Assembly (NCBI RefSeq): GCF_007992095.1
Contig: NZ_BJZP01000032.1
Location: 1 to 40,319 of the forward strand
Direction of reading: 5' to 3'
From: Paenirhizobium naphthalenivorans
GTDB taxonomy: Bacteria; Pseudomonadota; Alphaproteobacteria; Rhizobiales; Rhizobiaceae
Length of the DNA: 40,319 nt
The notes beneath the pieces are model-generated. The model worked only from the letters and a program-made list of their open reading frames with translations, did not search any database and had not been told where the DNA came from. A program made the position numbers and the translations under genes. Positions 1 through 8,316 of the stretch are shown here, one piece after another; position 1 is the first letter of the stretch, and every line of letters starts with the position of its first letter.

Positions 1-332
1 GCTTTTTTGTTGCCTTTGGTTTGCCGCACCGGACCCTTTCCAACATTTGGGCAGTTGAACGGCGGAATGGTGGTCTTTCGGGAAATATGCACGGTCACGT
101 GCCAAGCATCCGGGCGGACAAAAGCGCAAGCGCAAGGGCCGCAGCACATGGCCGAAAACGGGTGGGAAAGCAGTCTCCATCCAAAGCCAACACCCGGAAG
201 GCACTCGACTGCTCCGGCTGGCAAAGCCGCTTGATCCGCACCTTATACTGAAAGCCCTGCAACAAATGGATAGCCAAAAATGCAGTATCTCCCCCTCTCC
301 GGAGAGAGGGGAGCTCTAAATGCGCCGGATTC
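1..332. other. Intergenic region without a convincing gene
   Basis: I see no convincing coding sequence here. The short open frames overlap each other on both strands and have no recognisable domain or good ribosome binding site. The only structure I noticed is an inverted repeat at about 288-313 just beyond the stop of the binding-protein gene. The window edge may cut off a neighbouring gene or its promoter. Confidence 0.5.
288..313 (-). repeat. Imperfect inverted repeat downstream of the binding-protein gene
   Basis: The sequence reads CTCCCC/CTCTCC then GGAGAG/AGGGGAG, a near-palindrome of about 12 bases per arm. It lies about 20 bases past the stop codon of the minus-strand solute-binding protein. 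No T-run follows on the minus strand, so it is not a textbook intrinsic terminator. It could still form an mRNA 3'-end stabilising hairpin. Confidence 0.35.
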
Positions 333-1160
333 TCAGCCGCCGAAGCCGAAGCCGACAGGCATGTCCGTGAGCGTGATGCCGAAGGGCTCTAGGCTCTTGA
401 GGATCCAAGTCTGGTTGTTGCCGATACGGCGATTGTATTCGGCCCAGGCAGAGACGAAGCTCTTGAAGGTCTCGTCGCCAGCATAGTTGACGGCAATGAC
501 CGACGGGGTGGAGAGCACCGGCGTCGGAACCTTGACCGAACCAATGGTCGCGGCCTTCTTGGCGATGACCAGACCGTTCAGCATGGTGTTGACCAAGGCA
601 TCAGCTTTGCCGGTCGATACCGCGATGATCGCTTCGTCACGAGTCTTGAAGCGCAGGACGTTGGCTTGCGGCAAATATTGCTGGGTGATCAGGTCCTGCG
701 CCGAGCCCATATCGACCGCGAAAGTGTACTTCGGATCGTTGAGTTCCTTCCAGGTCTTGCCGTTCAGTTCTTCCTTGGCCGAAACGAGAATGAAGCTATT
801 GTAGTAAGTCGGATCGGAGAAGGAGACGGACATGGCGCGCACCGGCGTCGCGGTTACCGCGAAAGCCATATCGACCTTGCCACTCTGCACGTCGAGGATG
901 GCATTGGCCCAGCTCGATTCCACCACTTCCAGCTTCACATCGAGGGTCTTGGCGATGTCGTTCGCCATATCGATGACAAAACCCTGCCATTCGCCAGTAC
1001 GCGGATCCTTGTTGAAATAGGGCACTTCGTTGAGGATGGCCGGGATGCGCAGCACGCCACGCGAGCGGATGTCTTCAATCGTGCCGGCAGCGGCGGCCGT
1101 GGCGCCCAGCACAGACAGCGCCATCGCCGCCGCGCCGCAGATCTTGGCAATCAAATTCAT
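333..1160 (-). CDS. Polar amino acid ABC transporter, periplasmic substrate-binding protein
   Basis: A 275-residue protein of the family 3 (SBP_bac_3) extracellular solute-binding type. It would capture an amino acid or amino-acid-like compound in the periplasm for the ABC permease and ATPase encoded at 8.5-9.9 kb. Residues 1-25 form a signal peptide ending in an Ala-rich cleavage region. The mature part opens with 'GTIEDIRSRGVLRI' and carries the family segment 'PRTGEWQGFVIDMANDIAK'. The start is supported by AGGAG about nine bases upstream. It lies downstream of the LysR gene on the same strand with a gap of about 160 bases, so it may have its own promoter. The C-terminus ends in alternating Gly-Phe (GFGFGG), which is unusual but short. 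The ligand cannot be read from the sequence. Confidence 0.9.
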   Translation of the reverse strand: MNLIAKICGAAAMALSVLGATAAAAGTIEDIRSRGVLRIPAILNEVPYFNKDPRTGEWQGFVIDMANDIAKTLDVKLEVVESSWANAILDVQSGKVDMAFAVTATPVRAMSVSFSDPTYYNSFILVSAKEELNGKTWKELNDPKYTFAVDMGSAQDLITQQYLPQANVLRFKTRDEAIIAVSTGKADALVNTMLNGLVIAKKAATIGSVKVPTPVLSTPSVIAVNYAGDETFKSFVSAWAEYNRRIGNNQTWILKSLEPFGITLTDMPVGFGFGG

Positions 1161-1321
1161 GGTCTTGTTCTCCTAGTTCCCCGGAATCTTGTTGATGTCC
1201 GTCCTCCCACGCGGCGAACACTGCCTCGCGGGCTTGCCGGTCGAGGTCAGCCTATCCGCGAATCGACCGGGAACAATGCTAGAGAGTCCGAGCCACTTAT
1301 CGGCTTTTTTGTATGTCGATG

Positions 1322-2251
1322 TCAGAGCAGTGGCAGCGCAAGCTCTTTGCTGTCGGGCGGATCGAGGATCGGACCGACCAGTTCCCGGCGGCAATCCTCG
1401 TACAATTGCTGCACCATGGGGTGTTTCTGCAGAAAACCGGCATTGCCAAAATAGACCCGCACCTCCGGCAGATTGGTGAGCCTGGTGGAACTGATCGAAA
1501 CATCATCCGGACCGATGCACCAGGAGGGGATGATGGAAAAACCCAGCCCCTCCTCGACACAGCGCTTGACGCTCGAACTGCCAGAGGTCGACACCGCCGG
1601 CTGAATGATGGCGCCATCGCGACCGAGGAAATCGACAGCCAGGTTGCGCAGCGTTTGTCCCGGCTCGTAGGTGATGAAGGGTCGCCCCTCGGCCCAGCGC
1701 GGAATGTCCTGCTGGGCGGGCGGTGCGCCCCAGTCGCGAGGAAAGACGAGGCTCAGCTTGTAGCTTCCAAGCAAGCGCTGCGGCACGACCGGATCGCCGA
1801 AATAGCGCTCGGAAATGCAGACGTCGAGACTGCCGTTCTTGACCAGCTCAGCCAGCACAGTGTCGCGCTCGTAAACGGCGAACTCCATCTCCGGAAAGGC
1901 TTCACGGAAACGCGAAAGCACCCGCGGAAAGAGATAGAAAAAGATCGCCTGGGGCATGCCGACACGCAGCGACGAGCGCTGGTTCTCGATCAGCTTGGTT
2001 AGCCGCTCCAGCATGATGTCGAGCTCTGGATGGAGCAGGCTGTAAAGCGCGCGACCGCGCGGCGTCAGCGAAATCCGCTTAGCGCCCTGCTCGGAATCAA
2101 TGAGCTTGCCCTTCAGGATCTGCTCCAGCCGACGCACATGATTGGCAGCCGACTGATAGCTGAGGTTCAGTTCGCGCGCTGCGCCCGAAAACGAGCCGTG
2201 TCGAGCCACCTGGTAGAAGGTCTGGATAAGTGTGAGGCTGATTTTGGCCAT
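1322..2251 (-). CDS. LysR family transcriptional regulator
   Basis: A 309-residue regulator of normal LysR length. Residues 1-60 are the winged helix-turn-helix ('FYQVARHGSFSGAARELNLS', then 'SAANHVRRLE'). The rest is a periplasmic-binding-fold effector domain, including 'LRVGMPQAIFFYLFPRVLSRF'. It is divergent from the catabolic operon starting at 2403, the classical arrangement in which a LysR protein controls the neighbouring operon and itself. The spacer contains a perfect palindrome (2292-2308) that fits a T-N11-A LysR box. The likely inducer is the substrate of the operon or an intermediate; this is inference. The start is supported by an upstream GAGGGA. Confidence 0.92.
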   Translation of the reverse strand: MAKISLTLIQTFYQVARHGSFSGAARELNLSYQSAANHVRRLEQILKGKLIDSEQGAKRISLTPRGRALYSLLHPELDIMLERLTKLIENQRSSLRVGMPQAIFFYLFPRVLSRFREAFPEMEFAVYERDTVLAELVKNGSLDVCISERYFGDPVVPQRLLGSYKLSLVFPRDWGAPPAQQDIPRWAEGRPFITYEPGQTLRNLAVDFLGRDGAIIQPAVSTSGSSSVKRCVEEGLGFSIIPSWCIGPDDVSISSTRLTNLPEVRVYFGNAGFLQKHPMVQQLYEDCRRELVGPILDPPDSKELALPLL

Positions 2252-2291
2252 GGAGTGCGTCCCTCTGCCTCCCAGTTAAAGGGGTCCGAGC

Positions 2292-2308
2292 TTTGTAGAG
2301 GATACAAA
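2292..2308. promoter_or_regulatory. Likely LysR operator (perfect palindrome)
   Basis: TTTGTA-GAGGA-TACAAA is a perfect 6-5-6 inverted repeat containing a T-N11-A core. It sits 41 bases upstream of the LysR start and 95 bases upstream of the chosen start of the divergent dehydrogenase gene. LysR-type regulators typically bind such sites in divergent promoters. Binding by this particular protein is inferred from position. Confidence 0.6.
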
Positions 2309-2402
2309 TTTCGTGAACAAGCAAGGCCGTCATCTTGTATCGACGGTAGAGCCCGGGCGCCACCAATATTGGGGCACAACCAACAAGGGCCCGCCTGAGC
2401 AC

Positions 2403-3578
2403 ATGCAATCCCGCCATCCAACCAGCGCCATCGTCGTCGGCTCCGGCATTGTCGGAGCGGCAACGGCCTATTTCCTGGCGAAGCGTGGCATCGCCGTTCG
2501 GCTGATCGACGCCACCGCGCCGGCAGCCGAAGCGACCGGTGCGGCGGACGGCGCCGTGTCCGTCGCCAGCAAGCGGCCGGGACCGATGATGCGTGCAGCC
2601 CTCAAGGGCGTGGCGCTCTATGGTCAGTTGGCCGACGAGGGTTTGTTTGCCGGCGCTTTCAAGCGACGCTCGACCTACATTGTCGCCTCCTCCGAAGAGG
2701 AGTGCGCCGTACTCGAGGCTCATGCCACAGCGCTCGCCGGTGCCGGCGTCAGGATTGAGACGCTGACCGGCGCAAACCTCACCAGCCGATTTGCCGTGCT
2801 CTCCCCTGAGGCTCGGATGGCCGTTGAAGTGCATGGCGAGGGTCATGCGATAGGCTACCAGATCGTCCACCGACTGCTTTCTGCATCCGGCATCTGCGTC
2901 GAGCGCGGCACGCGGGCCGAGCGGCTGCTGCAGGACGTGGGGGCAGAACGTCTCACCGGGATTGCCACCAACCGCGGCAACCTCTCGGCCGACGTCGTGG
3001 TGCTCGCGGCCGGCAACGGCTCGGCCGACCTGCTAGGGCTTTCCGCCGTGCTCACCCCGCGCAAGGGGCAGCTTCTGGTGACCGAACGCGCACCGGCTCT
3101 CAATGCCTCCATGCCCGGCGCGATCATGTCGGGGCGCTATCTGCTGAGCAAGGGCAGCCAGAAGGCCGGCCATTCGGCTCCGGCACGCGGCCTCGGCCTG
3201 GTCATTGATCCGCTGGTCACCGGCCAGTTCCTGATCGGCGGCACGCGCGAGGATTTCGGCGACCGCCAATCCAACGACATCGATGCAATCACGCGCATCC
3301 TGACGGATGCGGTGACGCTTATTCCCGGACTTGCCTCCTTGCGACTGCTGCGCAGCTTTGCCGGCGTGCGCACCGCGGTGGTCGACGGCCTGCCGCTTGT
3401 GGGCCGGATACCCGGAATGCAAAACGGCTTTATCGCCACAGGCTTTGAAGGCGACGGCATCTGCCTTGGTCCGATCACCGGCAAGTCGATCGTACAGACG
3501 ATCTGCGGCGAGACGCCCGATATCGATCTTTCTCCTTTCGATCCTGCCAGATTCAGCAGCTGGGGAGTGGCGGCATGA
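2403..3578 (+). CDS. FAD-dependent oxidoreductase, DAO family (catalytic subunit of a D-amino-acid/opine-type dehydrogenase)
   Basis: A 391-residue DAO-family flavoprotein. Near the N-terminus 'VVGSGIVGAATAYFLAKRG' is the dinucleotide-binding fold (Gly13, Gly15, Gly18). A C-terminal stretch 'GVRTAVVDGLPLVGRIPG' followed by 'GFEGDGICLGPITGK' is typical of the second FAD contact in this family. I start at ATG 2403 because the fold begins right after it; an upstream GTG at 2313 would add 30 residues with no domain content. The next two genes overlap and encode a 2Fe-2S protein and an FAD/NAD protein. This trio is the make-up of opine oxidases, hydrogen cyanide synthase HcnABC and D-hydroxyproline dehydrogenase. 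The likely reaction is oxidation of an amine or imino acid to an imine, with electrons passed to the partner subunits. The substrate is unknown. Confidence 0.88.
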   Translation: MQSRHPTSAIVVGSGIVGAATAYFLAKRGIAVRLIDATAPAAEATGAADGAVSVASKRPGPMMRAALKGVALYGQLADEGLFAGAFKRRSTYIVASSEEECAVLEAHATALAGAGVRIETLTGANLTSRFAVLSPEARMAVEVHGEGHAIGYQIVHRLLSASGICVERGTRAERLLQDVGAERLTGIATNRGNLSADVVVLAAGNGSADLLGLSAVLTPRKGQLLVTERAPALNASMPGAIMSGRYLLSKGSQKAGHSAPARGLGLVIDPLVTGQFLIGGTREDFGDRQSNDIDAITRILTDAVTLIPGLASLRLLRSFAGVRTAVVDGLPLVGRIPGMQNGFIATGFEGDGICLGPITGKSIVQTICGETPDIDLSPFDPARFSSWGVAA

Positions 3579-3829
3579 ATGCACAGACCTTCGACTGGAT
3601 GGGGCAAGCCATCTCCTTTCGTTCCGGCGAAAGCATCGCCGCCGCACTCGCTGCCGCCGGCATCCGTCAGTTCGGCGCCGATCCGCTCGGTCAGGAGACC
3701 CGCTACTTCTGCGGCATCGGCGCCTGCCAATGCTGTCTCGTGCGTGTCGAGGGAACGGTGCGCGAGGCCTGCATCACTCCGGCCCGCGCGGGAATGCGCG
3801 TAATCCCCATGGAGGCCAGCCATGATTGA
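3575..3829 (+). CDS. Small (2Fe-2S)-binding subunit of the FAD-dependent dehydrogenase
   Basis: An 84-residue ferredoxin-like protein. It has the plant-type 2Fe-2S cysteine pattern 'FCGIGACQCCLVRVEG' with Cys46, Cys51 and Cys54, and a fourth ligand at Cys66 ('REAC'). Short proteins of this kind (HcnA-like, SoxA/OoxA N-terminal-like) act as the electron-transfer subunit between the DAO-type subunit and the FAD/NAD subunit. The start overlaps the preceding stop as ATGA, and its own end overlaps the next gene by eight bases, so the three subunits are probably translationally coupled and made in equal amounts. Confidence 0.9.
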   Translation: MNAQTFDWMGQAISFRSGESIAAALAAAGIRQFGADPLGQETRYFCGIGACQCCLVRVEGTVREACITPARAGMRVIPMEASHD

Positions 3830-5159
3830 TCCGGACGTTATCGTCATCGGCGCCGGTCCGGCCGGACTTGCTGCGGCAACCGCCCTTGCCCAGGCCGGGT
3901 ACGCTGTCGAAGTCGTCGAGCAACGCGACAGTCTCGGCGGCGCCATCTACCGCCAGCCGATCGCCGATGTGGCCCCAATCAGCCAAGCCGCCGGAGCGAA
4001 AGCCCGCTGGAGCGCGCTTCGAGACGCTTTCGCGGCGCTCTCGCTGCCCATGCGGTACCGCTCGGTCTTCCTCGGCATCGACAGTGACGGACTGGTGATC
4101 ATCGAGAACCGGCAGACAGGGACGGTGGAGCACCTGCGCCGCAAGGCCGTCGTGCTCGCGGTCGGCGCAGTGGAGAAAGTCTATCCGCGGCCGGGCTGGC
4201 AGCTCGCCGGGGTTTCCACCGCCGGCGGCCTGCAAGTCATGATGAAGGAAACCGGACGCGCGCCGGAAGGCCGTGTGCTGCTTGCCGGCAGTGGTCCGTT
4301 GCTGATCGCGGTAGCGGCCCAAATGGCTCGGCTTGGCAATCCGCCGGTGGCAATCGTCGAGGCGGGCAACCCGCTGGCGCGCTTCGGCGCGGGCTTGGCC
4401 ATGTTGCGTTATCCGCCCCTCATGCGCGAGGCCCTCGGCTATCTCGCGGATGTCTATCTCCGTAACATTCCCTGGCTCCGAGGCACGCATGTCACCGCCA
4501 TCGAGCGCGAAGGCACCTCCCTCTCGGTAAACGTCTGCCGGGACAATGGCCGTGACGAGCACCTGACCGTAGATCGTGTCGGCCTGCACGACGGCATTCG
4601 TCCGAACGACTTCGGCCTGCCGAACGAAACAGCCTTGGTTGGCAAGGTGCCGCTGATTATCAGAACGGGTGATTGCCGCGAGGCTCTTGGCGCCATGGCC
4701 GCAACGGTCGATGGCGCGCGCGCCGCCCGCCGGGTCGCCGACATCCTGTCGAGTCGCACTGTGGCAGACCGTGACGGCGCTTCGATAGAACAGGCCCGCC
4801 GGGCGCAGGAAACGCTTGCCGTTCTCTTCGCCCCGACCGGAAAAGCCTTCCCGCTCGCTGCCTGTCCCGACGACACGATCCTTTGCCGCTGCGAAGGCAA
4901 AACGATCGGCGATCTTCGCAAGCTGTGCGAGCGTACCGACCGGATGACAGGCCGCGAGGTCAAGCACAATGGTCGCTTTACCATGGGCGCCTGCCAGGGC
5001 CGCTTTTGCGCCGACAACACTGCGGGCCTGATGGCGCTTATCAATCCCGGCGATCCGATCCCCACAGCCGAAGATCTCACTGGCCGCCGTTGGCCGGTCA
5101 GGCCGATTTCCATTGCCGCGCTCACTGGTACGGCCACTCCACATACAGAAAACGAATGA
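3822..5159 (+). CDS. NAD(P)/FAD-dependent oxidoreductase subunit with BFD-like Fe-S domain (HcnB/OoxA-like)
   Basis: A 445-residue pyridine-nucleotide-disulphide-type flavoprotein. The N-terminal FAD fold is 'VIVIGAGPAGLAAATALAQ' (from residue 6). A second nucleotide fold follows near residue 150 ('GRVLLAGSGPLLIAVA'). The C-terminus is a BFD-like 2Fe-2S domain with Cys355, Cys357, Cys391 and Cys396 ('LCRCEG' and 'GACQGRFC'). This layout is that of opine oxidase subunit A, HcnB and the alpha subunit of D-hydroxyproline dehydrogenase. It would accept electrons from the DAO subunit through the small ferredoxin subunit. It overlaps the 2Fe-2S gene by eight bases and is followed closely by the aldehyde dehydrogenase. 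Confidence 0.9.
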   Translation: MIDPDVIVIGAGPAGLAAATALAQAGYAVEVVEQRDSLGGAIYRQPIADVAPISQAAGAKARWSALRDAFAALSLPMRYRSVFLGIDSDGLVIIENRQTGTVEHLRRKAVVLAVGAVEKVYPRPGWQLAGVSTAGGLQVMMKETGRAPEGRVLLAGSGPLLIAVAAQMARLGNPPVAIVEAGNPLARFGAGLAMLRYPPLMREALGYLADVYLRNIPWLRGTHVTAIEREGTSLSVNVCRDNGRDEHLTVDRVGLHDGIRPNDFGLPNETALVGKVPLIIRTGDCREALGAMAATVDGARAARRVADILSSRTVADRDGASIEQARRAQETLAVLFAPTGKAFPLAACPDDTILCRCEGKTIGDLRKLCERTDRMTGREVKHNGRFTMGACQGRFCADNTAGLMALINPGDPIPTAEDLTGRRWPVRPISIAALTGTATPHTENE

Positions 5160-5173
5160 AAAGGTTGAACGAG

Positions 5174-6571
5174 ATGACGCAAGCCCAACGCCTTACCCTG
5201 GAGGCCGCCGACGCGTTCCTGGTGCGCAATCCCTTCACCGGCATAACGGTCGGGGAGATCGCGGTGTCGACCGCGTCCGAGATCGCAGCCACTGTTGCCC
5301 GCGCCAAGGCGGCCCAGCACGGTTTCCGCCGCTCCACGCCGGCCGAGCGTCGCGCCCTGCTGAACGCACTCGCCGCCGAGATCGCCGCAGACGCGGAAAA
5401 CCTAGCCCTAATCATCTCCTCGGAAATGGGCAAGACGATCCGCGAGGCACGGAATGAGGTGCGCCGGGCACAGAATACGCTAAAGCTCTCGGGCGATGCC
5501 GCGACCTTCCTCGACGGAGAAGCGCTGCACTGCGCGATCGTCGAGGGCGGCGCCGATCGACTGGCGACCATCACCTATGAGCCCGTCGGCGTCGTCGGGG
5601 CCATCACACCGTTCAACTATCCACTCAACCTCCTCTGCCACAAGCTCGGCCCGGCGATTGCCGCCGGCAATGCCGTGGTCGCGAAGCCATCTCCCAAGGC
5701 GCCGCTTGCCGCTGCGCGGTTGCGCGAACTGGCGCTCAAGGCCGGCTGGCCGGCCGATCTGTTCCAGATCGTACACGGCGCGGCGGAAGCCGCCCTGTCT
5801 CTTGCCCGCTCGCCGATCGACCTCCTGTCCTTCACCGGTGGCCCTGGCGCGGGACTGGCTCTGAAGAACGCCTCGGGCCTTGTGCGTTGCCTGATGGAGC
5901 TCGGTGGTAACGACCCGCTCTTCGTCCTACCTGACGCCGACCTCGACAAGGCGGTCGCAACCACCATCGGCCACCGCTTCGAGATCGCCGGCCAGAGCTG
6001 CGCGGCGGTGAAGAAGCTCTACCTTCACAAGGATATCGAGAAGATCTTCACCGAAAAGCTACTCGCCGCCGTCGATGCGGTCGAATTCGGTGATCCCTCG
6101 CTCGATGAAACGGACATGGGGACAGTGATCGACCTGGCTGCGGCCGAAGCCGTGGCGGCACGGGTCAATGCGACAGTCGCCAGCGGCGCGATGTTGCTGA
6201 CTGGCGGCACCCACGACGGCACAGTCTTCGCCCCGACCGTGATCTCCGGGATCGAGCCCAATTCCCCGGTCATCGCCGATGAGACCTTCGGCCCGATCAT
6301 CGCGATCCGCAGCTTCACCGACGCGCGTGAGGCCATCGCCGAGGTCAATGCCAGCACCTACGGTCTTCAGGCCGGTGTCTTCACCAATGACCACGCGCTG
6401 ATCAAGACCTTCTCGCGCGATCTCGTGGTCGGCGGCGTGATGATCAACGAGGGGCCTGATTTTCGCGCCGAGCACGTCCCGTTCGGCGGGGTCAAGCGCT
6501 CTGGTCTCGGCCGCGAAGGTGTCCGCATCGCGCTGCGCGAAATGTCGGAGCCCAAGGTAGTGATCGACTGA
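5174..6571 (+). CDS. NAD(P)-dependent aldehyde dehydrogenase
   Basis: A 465-residue aldehyde dehydrogenase that oxidises an aldehyde to a carboxylate. The catalytic Cys276 lies in 'IAGQSCAAVKK', and the general base Glu242 in 'LMELGGNDP' is exactly 34 residues earlier, as in the family. The nucleotide-loop motif is 'FTGGPGAG' rather than the common FTGS. The Asn-containing substrate loop 'GAITPFNYPLN' and the C-terminal 'VPFGGVKRSGLGREG' are present. I start at ATG 5174, which has AAGG nine bases upstream; ATG 5156, overlapping the preceding stop, would add six residues. The open frame extends far upstream into the previous gene without meaning. In this operon it probably removes a semialdehyde released by the DapA-like aldolase or by amine oxidation. 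The substrate is not determinable from sequence. Confidence 0.9.
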   Translation: MTQAQRLTLEAADAFLVRNPFTGITVGEIAVSTASEIAATVARAKAAQHGFRRSTPAERRALLNALAAEIAADAENLALIISSEMGKTIREARNEVRRAQNTLKLSGDAATFLDGEALHCAIVEGGADRLATITYEPVGVVGAITPFNYPLNLLCHKLGPAIAAGNAVVAKPSPKAPLAAARLRELALKAGWPADLFQIVHGAAEAALSLARSPIDLLSFTGGPGAGLALKNASGLVRCLMELGGNDPLFVLPDADLDKAVATTIGHRFEIAGQSCAAVKKLYLHKDIEKIFTEKLLAAVDAVEFGDPSLDETDMGTVIDLAAAEAVAARVNATVASGAMLLTGGTHDGTVFAPTVISGIEPNSPVIADETFGPIIAIRSFTDAREAIAEVNASTYGLQAGVFTNDHALIKTFSRDLVVGGVMINEGPDFRAEHVPFGGVKRSGLGREGVRIALREMSEPKVVID

Positions 6572-6582
6572 GGAGGACCGCC

Positions 6583-7332
6583 ATGCGCATCGGCATCATG
6601 GGAGCATCGGGTCGGGTTGGCACCCGGCTTGTCGAACTGATCGTTGCCAGCCCGGGGCTGGAACTCGCCGCCGCGCTGGTCTCGCCGGGCTCGCGCCTCG
6701 CTGGTACGCCGGTTGCTGGCGGCAGCATCGAATACCGGCCGGCGGACAAGGCAATCAACAGTCATTGCGACGTGATGATCGACTTCTCAACTCCAGCGGC
6801 AAGTCTCGCCCTGCAGGAGAGCATCGGGACAAAGGCGATCCCTATGGTGATCGGCACAACCGGGTTCACGGGGCAAGAGGACGCAAAACTGAGCGAGCAT
6901 TGCGCCCAACGGCCTATGCTGGTGAGCGCCAATTTCGCACGCGGCTTCGAAGCCTTCCGCCGCGCTACGCTGGGTTTTGCTCGGCAGATGCCGGCAGCCG
7001 AACCAGCTGTTGCGGAAACCTATCATGTGCGCAAGAAGCCCGACCCTTCAGGCACGTCGCGGTTGCTGGCGGACCAATTGTTCGAGGCACGCAGCGCCGT
7101 GATGAAATTTGCTGCGCAACGGCCGGCCATAGCCGTCCACCGCGAAGGCGATACGGTCGGCATCAACACGGTGCGCTTCGACATGGGGTCGGCCGAAGTC
7201 GTGATGACCTATCGGGTCCACGCGCTTGCCGCCTATGCCGAAGGGGCGCTCGCCGCCGCACAATGGCTGGTTTCCAAACCGCGACAACCAGGCCGCTATA
7301 GCCTTGCCGACAGCTTCAACGAAAATGACTGA
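6583..7332 (+). CDS. dapB: DapB-like dihydrodipicolinate reductase paralogue with altered active site
   Basis: A 249-residue protein with the whole DapB layout. The NAD(P) fold is 'GIMGASGRVGTRLVE' (residues 4-18). 'DFSTPAAS' and 'VIGTTGFTG' form the nucleotide and active-site loops, and 'SANFARGFEAF' follows. The substrate-binding signature is 'ETYHVRKKPDPSGTS'. In Escherichia coli DapB the equivalent is EIHHRHKVDAPSGTA, where the first His of the pair (His159) and Lys163 are catalytic. Here that His is Tyr147, while the next His148 and Lys151 are kept, and the Asp two positions after the Lys is Pro153. The gene lies 11 bases from the aldehyde dehydrogenase and 12 bases from the DapA-like gene, in a catabolic operon. 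I think it is a paralogue with a changed or reversed reaction rather than the housekeeping lysine-biosynthesis enzyme. Confidence 0.85.
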   Translation: MRIGIMGASGRVGTRLVELIVASPGLELAAALVSPGSRLAGTPVAGGSIEYRPADKAINSHCDVMIDFSTPAASLALQESIGTKAIPMVIGTTGFTGQEDAKLSEHCAQRPMLVSANFARGFEAFRRATLGFARQMPAAEPAVAETYHVRKKPDPSGTSRLLADQLFEARSAVMKFAAQRPAIAVHREGDTVGINTVRFDMGSAEVVMTYRVHALAAYAEGALAAAQWLVSKPRQPGRYSLADSFNEND

Positions 7333-7344
7333 GAGGATATAACC

Positions 7345-8262
7345 ATGAACAAACTTGCCGACCGTTTCCGCGGCGTCTTTACCGCGCTCATCACACCCTT
7401 CAAGGACGGTGCTGTCGATACCGCCGCTTATGACGCGCTGGTCGAGCGCCAGTTGGAGGCCGGCATCGCGGGCCTGGTGCCTGTCGGCACCACCGGCGAG
7501 GCCGCCACGCTGTCCGACGATGAGGCCGACGCGTTGATCGCCCGCACTGTCAAGCTCGCCGCCGGCCGTGCGCTGGTGATGGCAGGGGCCGGCGCCAACG
7601 ACACGAAGAAAACCATCGAGAAGGTCAAGCGCGCCGAGGCGGCTGGCGCCGAGGCCGTCCTGATCGTCACGCCTTATTACAACAAGCCGACACAAGCGGG
7701 CCTCATCGCCCACTATAGTGCGGCCGCAGAGGCGACGTCGCTGCCGGTCATGCTCTATTCCGTGCCGGGCCGCTGCGGGGTCGAGATCGCACCGGAAACC
7801 TGCGCCTTGCTGATGGAAAAGCACGCTAATATCGTCGCCATCAAGGAGGCCGGTGGTTCGGCCGCACGGGTCACACAGTTGCGCGCCGCTTGCGGCGACC
7901 GGCTGATCATTCATTCTGGCGATGACGGACTGACCCTTCCCTTCCTCTCGCTCGGCGCCTTGGGTGTTACCAGCGTCGTCGCCAATGTCGCGCCGCGCGA
8001 AATGGTGCAGTTGGTGGAAGCCTGGAAGGCGGGCGACACAGCGCGCGCGCTCAAGCTGCATGAACTGATTGCCGAGCTGACGGACGGCATGTTCATCGAG
8101 TCCAATCCGGGACCAGTCAAGGCGGCTCTGGCGCTGGCCAATCTCGCAGGACCGGAAATGCGCCTGCCTATGGTTCCAGTCTCAGCGACCAATCGCGAAC
8201 GGCTCGCCGGAATTCTCGGCCGCTTCACCTCCGCCTCTTCGGCCTTCCAAGAAATGCGGTAA
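7345..8262 (+). CDS. dapA: DapA-like 4-hydroxy-tetrahydrodipicolinate synthase family aldolase
   Basis: A 305-residue class I aldolase of the DapA/NAL family, with normal DapA length and key residues. 'VPVGTTGEAATLS' is the pyruvate-binding loop. Tyr138 and Arg143 lie in 'MLYSVPGRCG', and the Schiff-base Lys167 is in 'IVAIKEAGG'. 'FIESNPGPVKAAL' matches the DapA C-terminal part. DapA condenses pyruvate and aspartate semialdehyde; relatives in this family cleave sugar acids or deaminate pyrroline-hydroxycarboxylate. The active site looks close to true DapA, so the substrate should be DapA-like. Its place beside a DapB homologue, an aldehyde dehydrogenase and an amino-acid oxidase suggests a degradative (cleavage) role. 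It could also be a redundant lysine-biosynthesis enzyme. There is a gap of 12 bases to the upstream gene. Confidence 0.88.
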   Translation: MNKLADRFRGVFTALITPFKDGAVDTAAYDALVERQLEAGIAGLVPVGTTGEAATLSDDEADALIARTVKLAAGRALVMAGAGANDTKKTIEKVKRAEAAGAEAVLIVTPYYNKPTQAGLIAHYSAAAEATSLPVMLYSVPGRCGVEIAPETCALLMEKHANIVAIKEAGGSAARVTQLRAACGDRLIIHSGDDGLTLPFLSLGALGVTSVVANVAPREMVQLVEAWKAGDTARALKLHELIAELTDGMFIESNPGPVKAALALANLAGPEMRLPMVPVSATNRERLAGILGRFTSASSAFQEMR

Positions 8263-8316
8263 GCGGGACCATCAGCTTTGCATTGTCCGCGGCCGGCGGA
8301 CATAGGACTATCGACC

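Noticed and set aside
666..1454. Long open frame opposite the binding-protein gene
   Set aside because: It is the antisense shadow of a clear solute-binding protein, has Arg/His-rich composition and no domain.
7345..8262. Reading the DapA homologue as the hydroxyproline-pathway deaminase (HypD)
   Set aside because: It keeps the DapA-type GTTGEAATL, YSVPGR and ESNPGPVK segments, the partner gene is a DapB homologue, and no hydroxyproline epimerase gene is present. It cannot be excluded without an assay.
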